Assembly (NCBI GenBank): GCA_004552195.1
Contig: SFPC01000006.1
Coordinates: 1 to 40,868, forward strand
Length of the DNA: 40,868 nucleotides
Direction: 5' to 3'
Source: Bacteroidales bacterium
GTDB lineage: Bacteria > Bacteroidota > Bacteroidia > Bacteroidales > Bacteroidaceae
In this document: one piece after another, positions 1 through 6,711 of the stretch
How positions within the stretch are numbered: position 1 is the stretch's first letter
How the letters are laid out: each line of letters begins with the position of its first letter
The notes under the pieces: generated by a model
Seen by the model: only the letters and a program-made list of their open reading frames with translations
Told to the model about the DNA's origin: nothing
Database searches by the model: none
Program-made: the position numbers and the translations under genes

Positions 1-60
1 TTCCCTCTGATTTTCAGAGGTTATGGTGTGAAGGATTGAATTTCAAAACATTCACACGGA
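1..60. repeat. Copy of the dispersed TGTGAAGG repeat (left flank of the IS)
   Basis: The segment starts with the palindrome CCTCTGA-TTT-TCAGAGG (4-20). It continues with GTGTGAAGG, a TTG-ATTTCAA core and TTCACA. It aligns closely with 16829-16882 (same order: TGATTTTCAGAGGTT, GGTGTGAAGG, TTG, ATTTTCAA, TTCACA). It is truncated by the window edge. No gene is visible. Confidence 0.75.
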
Positions 61-260
61 CGGTGAACTGACTTTTCCTGATTTTGGTTGACCGTTTTTT
101 CCGTTATTTTCTGCTTTCGGTTTACCGTTTCCTGAGAACGTTGACCACTTCCCAAAGCGGTTGACCTTTGAGGTCAGAACAGCCCCTTCAGTCGAACTGG
201 CAGCGATGCCATAGTGCAGTCTGCCTGCTGGGGGACAAACAGGAGCGCCTTTTGGGGGAC

Positions 261-295
261 TAACTCAGGCAGGGCTCGATGCCCTGTCTGAGTTA
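261..295. other. Long hairpin downstream of orfB
   Basis: A 15-bp stem (261-275 with 281-295; 14 Watson-Crick pairs plus one G:T) encloses the five-base loop TCGAT. It lies about 65 bp past the orfB stop in the non-coding part of the IS. It could shield the transposase gene from outside transcription or end its transcript, but there is no clear T-tract. Confidence 0.6.
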
Positions 296-360
296 AGGTT
301 TCCGCTGGTGGCATAAACCATCGCGCTTTGGGGGACAAGCGCGAAGGTACACGCTTTATT

Positions 361-1245
361 CTAACATGCACCCTCATCAGGCCGTTTTTTCCATAAATTT
401 TGCAACGGGCCGTGTAGCCGGTGTGCCTGCGATGGAGTAAGCATCCCAATGCTCCTGTGGGGGCGCTGCCCGTTGTAGAACTGGATGAACCGCCCTATGC
501 GCTCCCGTGCCTCCTGGATGTCGCGGAAGCGGCGGGAGGGGTAGACGAGTTCCTGCTTGATGATGCCGTTGACACGTTCAGCAACTGCGTTGTCCGTGGG
601 ATTGTGGTCCTCCGTCATGCTTATCAGTGCACCGCGGGACTCCAGCTCGAAAACGTAGGCATTGGAACAATACTGGATGCCCCGGTCGGAATGGTGGACC
701 AGTCCAGACAGGTCTTCACCCGCCTGCCCTATAGCCTGCATCAGGGCCTCCACGGAGTAGCGGGCCTGCAGGCTTTCAGAGAGACACCAGCCCACGATCT
801 TGTGGGAGTAGGCATCCGTTACCAGATGCAGATAGCAGCAGCCCTCTTCAATCTCGATGTAGGTAATGTCACTGACCCACAGGGAATTTGATGTTATCGG
901 CCGTATCGTTTTGGCTATGTTCCGGTACTTGTGGAAACGGTGGTTGGAGTTGGTCGTGTGGCGGGGTCTGGCACGGGGAAGCGTCAGGTTGCAGCGGAAC
1001 AGCAGCCTGTAGAAATTGTCACGCCCGGGGACCTTGCCGGAGCCGAAGGCGTCCTTCATCATGAGCCAGAGCTTGTAGCCGCCCAGCATCGGGTCTTCCT
1101 TGCGGAGGGACAACACCGAACGGTATATCTGCTGCTCGAGGACGAGACGCTCACCGGTCCGTTTACGGGACTTGTAATAGGCCTGCTTCGTGAAGCCAAG
1201 CAGTGCACAAGCGCGGGTTATGTTCAGGCCTCTGCGCTCGCGCAT
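361..1245 (-). CDS. IS3-family transposase OrfB (DDE integrase domain)
   Basis: This is the catalytic half of an IS3-family transposase, 294 aa as a separate ORF. It has an N-terminal HTH_21-like region, then an rve integrase core. The DDE triad is visible: Asp in WVSDITYIE, Asp in HHSDRGIQYCS, and Glu in NAVAERVNGIIKQE. The C-terminal FYNGQRPHRSIGMLTPSQ block is typical of the family. It is complete and looks intact. The frame is open upstream of the nominal ATG back to the slippery site at 1269-1275, so the active product is probably an OrfAB fusion made by -1 frameshifting, with the internal ATG used rarely or not at all. Confidence 0.93.
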   Translation of the reverse strand: MRERRGLNITRACALLGFTKQAYYKSRKRTGERLVLEQQIYRSVLSLRKEDPMLGGYKLWLMMKDAFGSGKVPGRDNFYRLLFRCNLTLPRARPRHTTNSNHRFHKYRNIAKTIRPITSNSLWVSDITYIEIEEGCCYLHLVTDAYSHKIVGWCLSESLQARYSVEALMQAIGQAGEDLSGLVHHSDRGIQYCSNAYVFELESRGALISMTEDHNPTDNAVAERVNGIIKQELVYPSRRFRDIQEARERIGRFIQFYNGQRPHRSIGMLTPSQAHRLHGPLQNLWKKRPDEGAC

Positions 1246-1250
1246 AAAGT

Positions 1251-1616
1251 CTACCGCTTGGCAGCGGAGTTTTTTCGTACAGGCATGCCGTGCTCCTCCG
1301 CAAGGTCTATCAGCACGTTCAGTGCCTCCACCTTCAGGTTCGCTTCCGCCAGCTCACGCTCTTTCTCCTTGAGGGCCTTGCGCAGTGCAACCAGCTCCTC
1401 GTCCTTGGTCAGGTCCTTCATCGTTGCGTATTTTTTCAGTTCTCGCTGTAAAGATACGATTGTTTTCCGGGTTGAACTGTAACGGCTCACCCAAACGCTG
1501 AAGGTACTTTCCAACACACCGTATTTCTGGGCGATGTCTCTTTGGCTCTTAGATGTGTGAAGGTACTCCTCCACTATGCGGTTCTTCTCCGCACGACTGA
1601 ATTTTGATAATGGCAT
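1251..1616 (-). CDS. IS3-family transposase OrfA (HTH, leucine-zipper half)
   Basis: This 121-aa protein is the DNA-binding half of the transposase. An N-terminal helix-turn-helix (about residues 6-45, with SQRDIAQKYGV and STFSVWVSRY) is followed by a charged coiled-coil from about residue 70 to 105 (EELVALRKALKEKERELAEA), as in IS3 OrfA proteins. Near its end the codons CGA AAA AAC contain the heptamer A-AAA-AAC in the correct phase for a -1 slip, which would join it to OrfB. The ATG lies in the first copy of a 29-bp tandem duplication, so the duplication may affect its expression. Confidence 0.9.
   Translation of the reverse strand: MPLSKFSRAEKNRIVEEYLHTSKSQRDIAQKYGVLESTFSVWVSRYSSTRKTIVSLQRELKKYATMKDLTKDEELVALRKALKEKERELAEANLKVEALNVLIDLAEEHGMPVRKNSAAKR
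1269..1275 (-). promoter_or_regulatory. Programmed -1 frameshift site A-AAA-AAC joining orfA and orfB
   Basis: Read on the minus strand, the orfA codons CGA AAA AAC TCC contain a classical X-XXY-YYZ slippery heptamer. A -1 slip after AAC continues as CTC CGC TGC CAA GCG GTA GAC TTT ATG, which enters orfB without a stop. A small hairpin (CCGC, six-base loop, GCGG) lies just downstream and could stimulate slippage. Known family behaviour and the sequence agree. Confidence 0.85.
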
Positions 1617-1669
1617 TGTACTAAAATTTGATGGTTTTTTGGCATTGTACTAAAATTTGATGGTTTTTT
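1612..1669. repeat. 29-bp perfect tandem duplication at the orfA start
   Basis: Two identical adjacent copies (1612-1640 and 1641-1669) of a 29-bp unit beginning GGCATTGTACTAAAATTTGA. The first copy contains the orfA start codon (CAT at 1614-1616 on the + strand). The second lies just upstream, next to the GGTCAACC terminal repeat. It could be a duplicated transposase-binding or promoter region, or a replication slip. Confidence 0.9.
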
Positions 1670-1976
1670 GGTCAACCTATTTCAGTACAAGACACGCCGG
1701 CAACTCCTGTGAAGGGTTGAATAATTAACATTATTTCATTGTTTGGCCTAAGGTGTTTCTGCCATATTCTGCTCCAGTCGTAGCAGTTGCGCGTTTTAGA
1801 GAGAGTAGCCCCTCCGGCATGTGGAAACGGGGGTATCTACAAGAGAGAAATGACGGGAAAAAACGACGTGTTTCGGTCTGGATTGACCCGAACGGGGCGT
1901 GCGTCCGAGTGTGAATGCTTGCCATTCAAAGCCTTCACACCGTTTATTACTGAAAATCAGGAAGAAATGGGCTGTC

Positions 1977-2040
1977 TGTGAAGGGATGAATGATTTTTTC
2001 GGGAAATAAAATACGTATATATGCGCGCGCGTAGGGAGCT
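1977..2040. repeat. Composite intergenic repeat, copy A
   Basis: About 64 bp starting TGTGAAGG and running through TTTTTTCGGGAAATAAAA, ACGTATATA and GCGCGCGCG to GGAGC. Copy B at 17048-17110 has the same order of blocks with only a handful of differences. Both copies are preceded by a GAAAATCAG/GGAAATCAGAGG block. The alternating purine-pyrimidine GTATATATGCGCGCGCG core could adopt unusual DNA structure. Confidence 0.85.
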
Positions 2041-2119
2041 TGAACACCATATTCCGGCACCCTTCACTGTTCCCCGCCTGCTCGGGGGATGGGGCGCGGC
2101 TGCCGGGAGGTAAGAATAA

Positions 2120-2146
2120 AGGCGATATGCCGTTTGCATATCGCCT
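2120..2146 (-). terminator. Hairpin, possible terminator
   Basis: A perfect 10-bp stem AGGCGATATG / CATATCGCCT with a 7-base loop. Read on the minus strand it is followed by TTTATTC, a weak T-tract. It is placed to end either the TonB receptor transcript (stop at 2301) or a short RNA from the promoter at 2208-2239. Confidence 0.5.
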
Positions 2147-2207
2147 GTTTCTGTTTTCGATAGGTATTAGTCATTAAGGTAAAAAGATTGCCTTTAGGAT
2201 AACGCTG

Positions 2208-2239
2208 CAAATGTAGAGGGTATATTTGTAAAAAACAAA
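2208..2239 (-). promoter_or_regulatory. Bacteroidetes consensus promoter firing leftward
   Basis: On the minus strand: TTTG (2236-2239), 20-nt spacer, TACATTTG (2208-2215). This matches the Bacteroidetes -33/-7 consensus. There is no gene immediately downstream; the hairpin at 2120-2146 follows about 60 nt after the expected start. Confidence 0.6.
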
Positions 2240-2300
2240 TTTATCATCAATATTTTGCAATTTTATTTCTTTTGTGTGAATAGCGCAGGCAGCCTCTCGC

Positions 2301-4706
2301 TCAGAAGTCAACACTGAGCCGCAAATTCAGCTGCCGGCCCGTGAGATAGTTGGGCACGGCATACTGGTTGTCGTTGATGTCCGTTACCCAGTAGTACGAG
2401 TTGACATTGTCTATGCCAAAGATGTTGAAACAGTCCACTCCGAGCCACAGGTTCTTGACCCATTTGCCCATGCCTTGGGCAATGTGGTGGTCTTCGTTGT
2501 TGAGCAACCGGTAACTCATGCCAATGTCCACACGTTTGTAGGCCGGGGCGCGCCAAGTCTGCTCCGTGCGTTCCGAATGGGGGCGGCCAAACGGCAGACC
2601 GTCGGCAAATGCAGCCTTGAGGGTGAAACGCCAGCGCGTGGAGCCGGGAAAATAGTCGGTGAAGTAAAGCGAAACATTGTAGAGCTGGTCCGTGGGGCGG
2701 GGTATCCACCGGGTGCCGATTTTCTCCTTGGTACGCATCAGCGAGAGCGTGAGCCATGAATCCGTGCCCGGCACAAATTCGCCATACAGCTTGAAGTCGA
2801 TGCCCGCAGCATAGCCTTTGGCTACATTGCGCCCGTTGTAGATGACGCGGACATTGTCGACCGTGTAAGGAATGAGGTTCGACATGGCCTTGTAGTAAGC
2901 CTCGGCAGTAAACTTGAACGGACGGTTGTCCACACGGAAGGTATAGTCTGTTCCCAGCACAAAGTGGACTGAGCGGGGCGACTTGATATTGCGGTTAAGC
3001 TCCACGGTGGCCATGCCGGCCTGCATGACGGTGTCTTTCAGCTCCTTGTAGAACGGTGCCTGGTAGTAGAAGCCCGTGGCGAAACGGAAGGTCCAATGGT
3101 CGGAGAAGGCCGGCAGCAGACCGATGGAGGCGCGCGGCGAAACGAGCGTTTCCTTGTTCCACGTCCAATGGCTCAGACGCAACCCGTACGTGAGGTTGAA
3201 CAGTCCGGCTGTGGTCTTGAACCGCCAACTGTCCTGAAGGAAAAACGCCAGACGGGTGGAGGAGATATCAGCCTTGGAACGCAGACTGTAAATCAACTTC
3301 ATCGTTTCCGGATCGGTGGGGAGGGAATAGCCCATGGAGTCGCGCATTTCCCATTCGCGCGCATTTTCGTGAATGGTTTCGCGGTTCCAATCCATACCTG
3401 CCTGCAGGGTGTGGCCGGTCAGCTTGGTGCGGAAGCGCAGACCGGCGTTGAACACGCGGGCGCGCAGCCGGTTGCGGGCATGCTCCCTGTAAGTTCCTAC
3501 ACCAAGCTGTTCCTGTCCCGTAGCCTCGTTGAGCCAGTACTCACCCTGGATGTCGAATGTTTCCTGCTCCTTGGTGGCGTACGAAGACAGCTGGAGTGCC
3601 AGATAGGTGTCGGGATTGAAGTGGCGTGTCAGCGTGGCAGCTCCGAAGAAGGTGCGGAAAAAGTCCTTTTCCTTACCGTCGAAATATACTTTGAAGGTCT
3701 TGGCATCTTCCAGCGTGCCAAATTTTGTTTCACGGCTTTCCGGCTCAAAATTGTATTGGTTGTCCGATATGTTACCCAGCACATCCAACGACCACCTTGC
3801 GTTGGGCCGCCACGAAAGATAGGCTTGATAATCAAGGAAGGAAGGGTCGTATTCTCCGTCCGTGTCGGTCGTTCCCATCAGGTAGCGCGTGGTTTTGTAG
3901 CGCAGGGAGGTCATCAGGCTCACCCGTTTGTTGCCCCAGCCCACATAGGCTCCGGCTCCCAGCATGGAGGCTTGCGCAGAGGCTTCGAAGGCTTCGGGAC
4001 GCTTGTAGGTGATGTCGAGCACAGACGACATCTTGTCGCCATAACGAGCCTCGAAGCCGCCGGAAGAAAAGCCGATGCTCTCCACCATGTCGGAGTTGAT
4101 GACGGAAAGTCCTTCCTGCTGTCCGGAACGAACCAGCATGGGGCGGTAAACTTCTATGCCGTTGAGGTACACACAGTTCTCGTCGAACGAGCCGCCGCGC
4201 ACGTTGTACTGCGATGACAACTCGTTGTGCGTCGAAACGCCTGCCTGTGTCGCAATGATTTCCTCCACGCCGTTGCCGGTGGTAGAGGGAGCCAGTTTGG
4301 TGTCGGGCTTGGTGATGCGCTGCACCGTTCCTGTCTGCACGCCTTGTCCGGTAACAACGGCTGTTCCCAGTGTGCTACGGTCGTAGAGTGGCATTACCAC
4401 ATCCAACCGCACCGAATCGGCCGGCGAACGCAACAGACGGCGGCGCGTTTCGTAGCCTATCATGGAGTAGACCACTCTCACGGAGTCGGCCGACTGGCAC
4501 CATAGGGAATACTCGCCTTTGAGATTGGTCATGGTCAGGGCATTTTGTCCCGTTACGCGAACTGTGGCCAACTCAATAGGCTGCCCGGTATCGTCCTTTA
4601 CCGTGCCGAATATGCGGGTGCGTTGCTGTGCCAATAGGTCGCCGCTCCAACTCCACGACAGCAGCAACAGGCACAGGAATGTCAGGTTCTTGTAGAAAAC
4701 TATCAT
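2301..4706 (-). CDS. TonB-dependent outer-membrane receptor with carboxypeptidase-regulatory-like domain
   Basis: An 801-aa outer-membrane active transporter energised by TonB. It has a signal peptide (about 1-27, ending LLAQQ), then a CarboxypepD_reg-like beta-sandwich (about 31-115, IFGTVKDDTGQPIELATVRV). The plug domain starts near residue 125 (VVTGQGVQTGTVQRI; SQYNVRGGSFDENCVYLNG). A long beta-barrel follows, ending in NLRLSVDF with the terminal Phe of outer-membrane barrels. The length suits a SusC-unrelated Fe/cobalamin/peptide-type receptor better than a roughly 1000-aa SusC. No SusD gene adjoins it and no substrate can be assigned. A possible -7 element (TATTTTTG on the minus strand, 4800-4807) lies upstream. 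Confidence 0.9.
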   Translation of the reverse strand: MIVFYKNLTFLCLLLLSWSWSGDLLAQQRTRIFGTVKDDTGQPIELATVRVTGQNALTMTNLKGEYSLWCQSADSVRVVYSMIGYETRRRLLRSPADSVRLDVVMPLYDRSTLGTAVVTGQGVQTGTVQRITKPDTKLAPSTTGNGVEEIIATQAGVSTHNELSSQYNVRGGSFDENCVYLNGIEVYRPMLVRSGQQEGLSVINSDMVESIGFSSGGFEARYGDKMSSVLDITYKRPEAFEASAQASMLGAGAYVGWGNKRVSLMTSLRYKTTRYLMGTTDTDGEYDPSFLDYQAYLSWRPNARWSLDVLGNISDNQYNFEPESRETKFGTLEDAKTFKVYFDGKEKDFFRTFFGAATLTRHFNPDTYLALQLSSYATKEQETFDIQGEYWLNEATGQEQLGVGTYREHARNRLRARVFNAGLRFRTKLTGHTLQAGMDWNRETIHENAREWEMRDSMGYSLPTDPETMKLIYSLRSKADISSTRLAFFLQDSWRFKTTAGLFNLTYGLRLSHWTWNKETLVSPRASIGLLPAFSDHWTFRFATGFYYQAPFYKELKDTVMQAGMATVELNRNIKSPRSVHFVLGTDYTFRVDNRPFKFTAEAYYKAMSNLIPYTVDNVRVIYNGRNVAKGYAAGIDFKLYGEFVPGTDSWLTLSLMRTKEKIGTRWIPRPTDQLYNVSLYFTDYFPGSTRWRFTLKAAFADGLPFGRPHSERTEQTWRAPAYKRVDIGMSYRLLNNEDHHIAQGMGKWVKNLWLGVDCFNIFGIDNVNSYYWVTDINDNQYAVPNYLTGRQLNLRLSVDF

Positions 4707-4852
4707 AATAACACTAACGTAAAGCTTTGGGATTTATTGTAAATCGCCGGCAGACTTCTTGCGAGGGAAGAGAAAAAGTGGCTTATCCCGACTTCCTGAC
4801 AAAAATATAAGCAGTGAGGTTTAAAGCCATTACGGAAAAATTGACGTTTCGT

Positions 4853-4883
4853 TTTGTTGTAACAAACTTTTATCCTACTTTTG
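4853..4883 (+). promoter_or_regulatory. Promoter of tRNA-Arg
   Basis: TTTG (4853-4856), 19-nt spacer, TACTTTTG (4876-4883), the Bacteroidetes sigma consensus. It lies 11 nt before the mature tRNA, so transcription would start close to the tRNA 5' end. Confidence 0.75.
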
Positions 4884-4894
4884 CACCCGCATTT

Positions 4895-4969
4895 GGTTCC
4901 GTAGCTCAGTTGGATTAGAGCAACGCCCTTCTAAGGCGTGGGTCTTGGGTTCGAACCCCAACGGAATCA
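4895..4969 (+). tRNA. tRNA-Arg (anticodon TCT)
   Basis: Full cloverleaf. The acceptor is GGTTCCG / CGGAATC with one G:T pair, and the discriminator is A4969. The D-arm is GCTCAGTTGGATTAGAGC. The anticodon stem is ACGCC / GGCGT around the loop CTTCTAA, with TCT at 4930-4932. The T-arm contains GGTTCGAACCCC. The 3' CCA is not encoded. It reads AGA and, by wobble, possibly AGG codons. Confidence 0.97.
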
Positions 4970-4971
4970 CG

Positions 4972-5012
4972 AGGACGCTAACTGCGAGAAATCGCGATTG
5001 GTGTCCTTTTTT
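4972..5012 (+). terminator. Intrinsic terminator after tRNA-Arg
   Basis: Outer stem AGGACGC / GTGTCCT (one G:T) and inner stem GCGA / TCGC capped by a GAAA tetraloop, followed by a run of T. It starts 3 nt after the tRNA, so the tRNA is a single-gene transcript. The 120 bp from here to 5135 shows nothing recognisable. Confidence 0.8.
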
Positions 5013-5135
5013 GTGTTGCATAGTTTATTTCTCGGAAGTAGTGGTTGTAAACGAACAAGTTCCTGACAGGGCGGCTAATGGGGGATTTTGGGGGTTACGC
5101 GGCAGTTTCGTTTGGGTGGAGTCGGAAAGAGGGTG

Positions 5136-5175
5136 AAAAACGGCCTCCTTACGTCTGAATGGATGAAGGAGGCCG
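5136..5175 (-). terminator. Intrinsic terminator of the gcv-lpd operon
   Basis: Perfect 10-bp stem CGGCCTCCTT (5141-5150) / AAGGAGGCCG (5166-5175), followed on the minus strand by TTTTT (5140-5136). It is 72 bp past the lpd stop and marks the end of the glycine cleavage operon. Confidence 0.85.
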
Positions 5176-5247
5176 AAAAAATGTATAGAAGGATGATGGC
5201 GTTAACCATCCATGCAGTCAAAAAACACTGGTGGATAGAAGATTTTC

Positions 5248-6609
5248 TTAGCCTTCAGCAACCTGCAGCCACACTTCCGAGAGGGTGGGGTGGGCATGAA
5301 CGGTTGCAGCCAGTTGGCCGAGTGTGCCGCCCATGTTCATCAGCAGTGCGATTTCGTGGATAAGTTCAGCTGACTGTGCGCCCAGCACGTGTGCACCCAG
5401 CACCTTGCCTTCGGGTGTGCAAACCACTTTCAGGAATCCGTCGTTGCCCGCATCCATGGTCAAAGCCCGGCCATTGATACGGTAAAATCCTTTCCGCACC
5501 AAAGCATCGGGGCACTGCTGGCGTGCCTGTTCTTCCGTCAGTCCCACTGTGGCAGCTTCCGGCGTGGTGAACACGGCTGCCGGAATGGGCGATGGGGTAG
5601 CCGGCAGGGGATTACCGAGCATGTGGTCCAATGCACGGAAGCTCTGGTACGTGGCCGCATGAGCCAGTTGGCACAGGCCGTTGATGTCGCCGACGGCGTA
5701 AATGCCCGGCACATTCGTCTGGTAATGTTCATCCACCTGTATGCCGCGCGGCGTGAAGCCTATGCCCGCTTCCTCCAGGTTCAGGCTTTCCACATGGGCT
5801 TGCCGGCCTACCGCCATGAGAGCCACATCGGCCAGTGCCTCGTGAACGGCAGCGCGTCGTTCGTAGCTGATGTGCAGCAGTCCGCCTTGCGTCTCGTCGG
5901 CATGGATGGCCGTGACCGGGGCATCGGTGATGATTTCCACCCCTTGTTTCTTCAGTGCCGTGCGCAGGCGTTTAGCAATGTCGGCATCGAAGGCAGGGAG
6001 GATTTCCTTGCTGTATTCAATCACGGTGACTTTGGAACCCAGCGTTTGGTAAATGCAGGCAAATTCCAGACCGATGACACCGCCGCCGATGACGCACAGC
6101 CGTTCGGGCACGTGGTCGAGCGACAGCATCTGCTCCGAAGTGAGCACGCCGGGCGTGTGAGCGCCGGGAATAGGCAGGAATTTGGTTGCCGAACCGGTGG
6201 CAATGAGGACATAATCCGCCACCACCGTCTCCTCGCCGATGATGACCGTGTGCGGATCGCCGGGCAGGAAACGCGCCAGTCCGTCGTGGAAGGTAATGCC
6301 CGGCGTTTTCAGCAACGTCTGGATGCCTTGGCGCAGCTGGTCGAGGATGCGGTTTTTGCGTTCAAGCGCAGCTTGCATATCGAACGATACGCAGTCAGCC
6401 TGTATGCCGTAAGCGGCAGCGGCGCGTGCCTGCTGCACGATGTGGGCGGTATGGCACAAGCATTTCGTGGGGATGCAGCCCTCGTTGAGACACGTGCCGC
6501 CCAAGTGGCCGACTTTGTCCACAATATGTACGTCCAAGCCGGCTTTGGCTGCCCGCACGGCACATTCGTAGCCGCCGGGGCCGGCGCCGATGATGAGAAG
6601 TGTTTTCAT
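5248..6609 (-). CDS. lpdA: Dihydrolipoyl dehydrogenase (L protein / E3)
   Basis: A 453-aa FAD/NAD disulfide oxidoreductase that reoxidises the dihydrolipoyl arm of GcvH, passing electrons to NAD+. The N-terminal Rossmann motif is IIGAGPGGYECA (about 6-17). The redox pair is in GGTCLNEGCIPTK (Cys40, Cys45). The NAD-binding motif is VIGGGVIGLEFACIY. The C-terminal dimerisation domain has VHAHPTLSE, with the catalytic His-Glu pair. I chose the internal ATG at 6607-6609 because the Rossmann fold begins six residues later; the longer ORF would add 31 residues with no homology expected. It is the last gene of the gcv operon. It could also serve 2-oxoacid dehydrogenases, but its position points to glycine cleavage. 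Confidence 0.95.
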   Translation of the reverse strand: MKTLLIIGAGPGGYECAVRAAKAGLDVHIVDKVGHLGGTCLNEGCIPTKCLCHTAHIVQQARAAAAYGIQADCVSFDMQAALERKNRILDQLRQGIQTLLKTPGITFHDGLARFLPGDPHTVIIGEETVVADYVLIATGSATKFLPIPGAHTPGVLTSEQMLSLDHVPERLCVIGGGVIGLEFACIYQTLGSKVTVIEYSKEILPAFDADIAKRLRTALKKQGVEIITDAPVTAIHADETQGGLLHISYERRAAVHEALADVALMAVGRQAHVESLNLEEAGIGFTPRGIQVDEHYQTNVPGIYAVGDINGLCQLAHAATYQSFRALDHMLGNPLPATPSPIPAAVFTTPEAATVGLTEEQARQQCPDALVRKGFYRINGRALTMDAGNDGFLKVVCTPEGKVLGAHVLGAQSAELIHEIALLMNMGGTLGQLAATVHAHPTLSEVWLQVAEG

Positions 6610-6711
6610 GGAAACGATAAGAGGAATATTTGATAGGATAGGGACGAAAAAAGGCGGGGTGCCCCCTGACAGCTTATACGCTATGCAGAGAGCAACCCGC
6701 AAGGAAAACAG

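Larger units (their letters stand above)
79..1684 (-). mobile_element. IS3-family insertion sequence (ends approximate)
   Basis: The element carries the two-ORF orfA/orfB arrangement of IS3-family elements. The best terminal inverted repeat I can find is 15 bp with 11 matches: TGATTTTGGTTGACC at 79-93 against TGAAATAGGTTGACC read from the other strand at 1670-1684, which share an exact GGTTGACC core and start with TG as IS3 ends do. I see no target-site duplication next to these ends. Two more GTTGACC copies lie inside the left end (140-146 and 160-166), so the left boundary is uncertain. About 275 bp between orfB and the left end is non-coding and hairpin-rich. The flanks on both sides belong to the TGTGAAGG intergenic repeat family that also occurs at 16.7-17.1 kb, so the IS appears to sit inside or beside such a repeat. 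Confidence 0.65.
1690..2300. other. Gene-free repeat-rich region right of the IS
   Basis: No credible coding sequence. It holds a TGTGAAGGGTTGAAT repeat piece near 1710, a converging TTCACAC piece near 1934-1940, the composite repeat copy at 1977-2040, the hairpin at 2120-2146, and a minus-strand promoter at 2208-2239. Short ORFs here resemble nothing and overlap the repeats. Confidence 0.7.

Noticed and set aside
3096..4217. 373-aa open frame on the + strand
   Set aside because: Antisense to the TonB-dependent receptor; no signal peptide or domain.
4895..5012. Integration (attachment) site at the tRNA-Arg 3' end
   Set aside because: No repeat of the tRNA 3' end and no integrase is visible in the window.
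5389..6633. 414-aa open frame on the + strand
   Set aside because: Antisense to lpd, which has all expected motifs; no motif is visible in the + strand translation.
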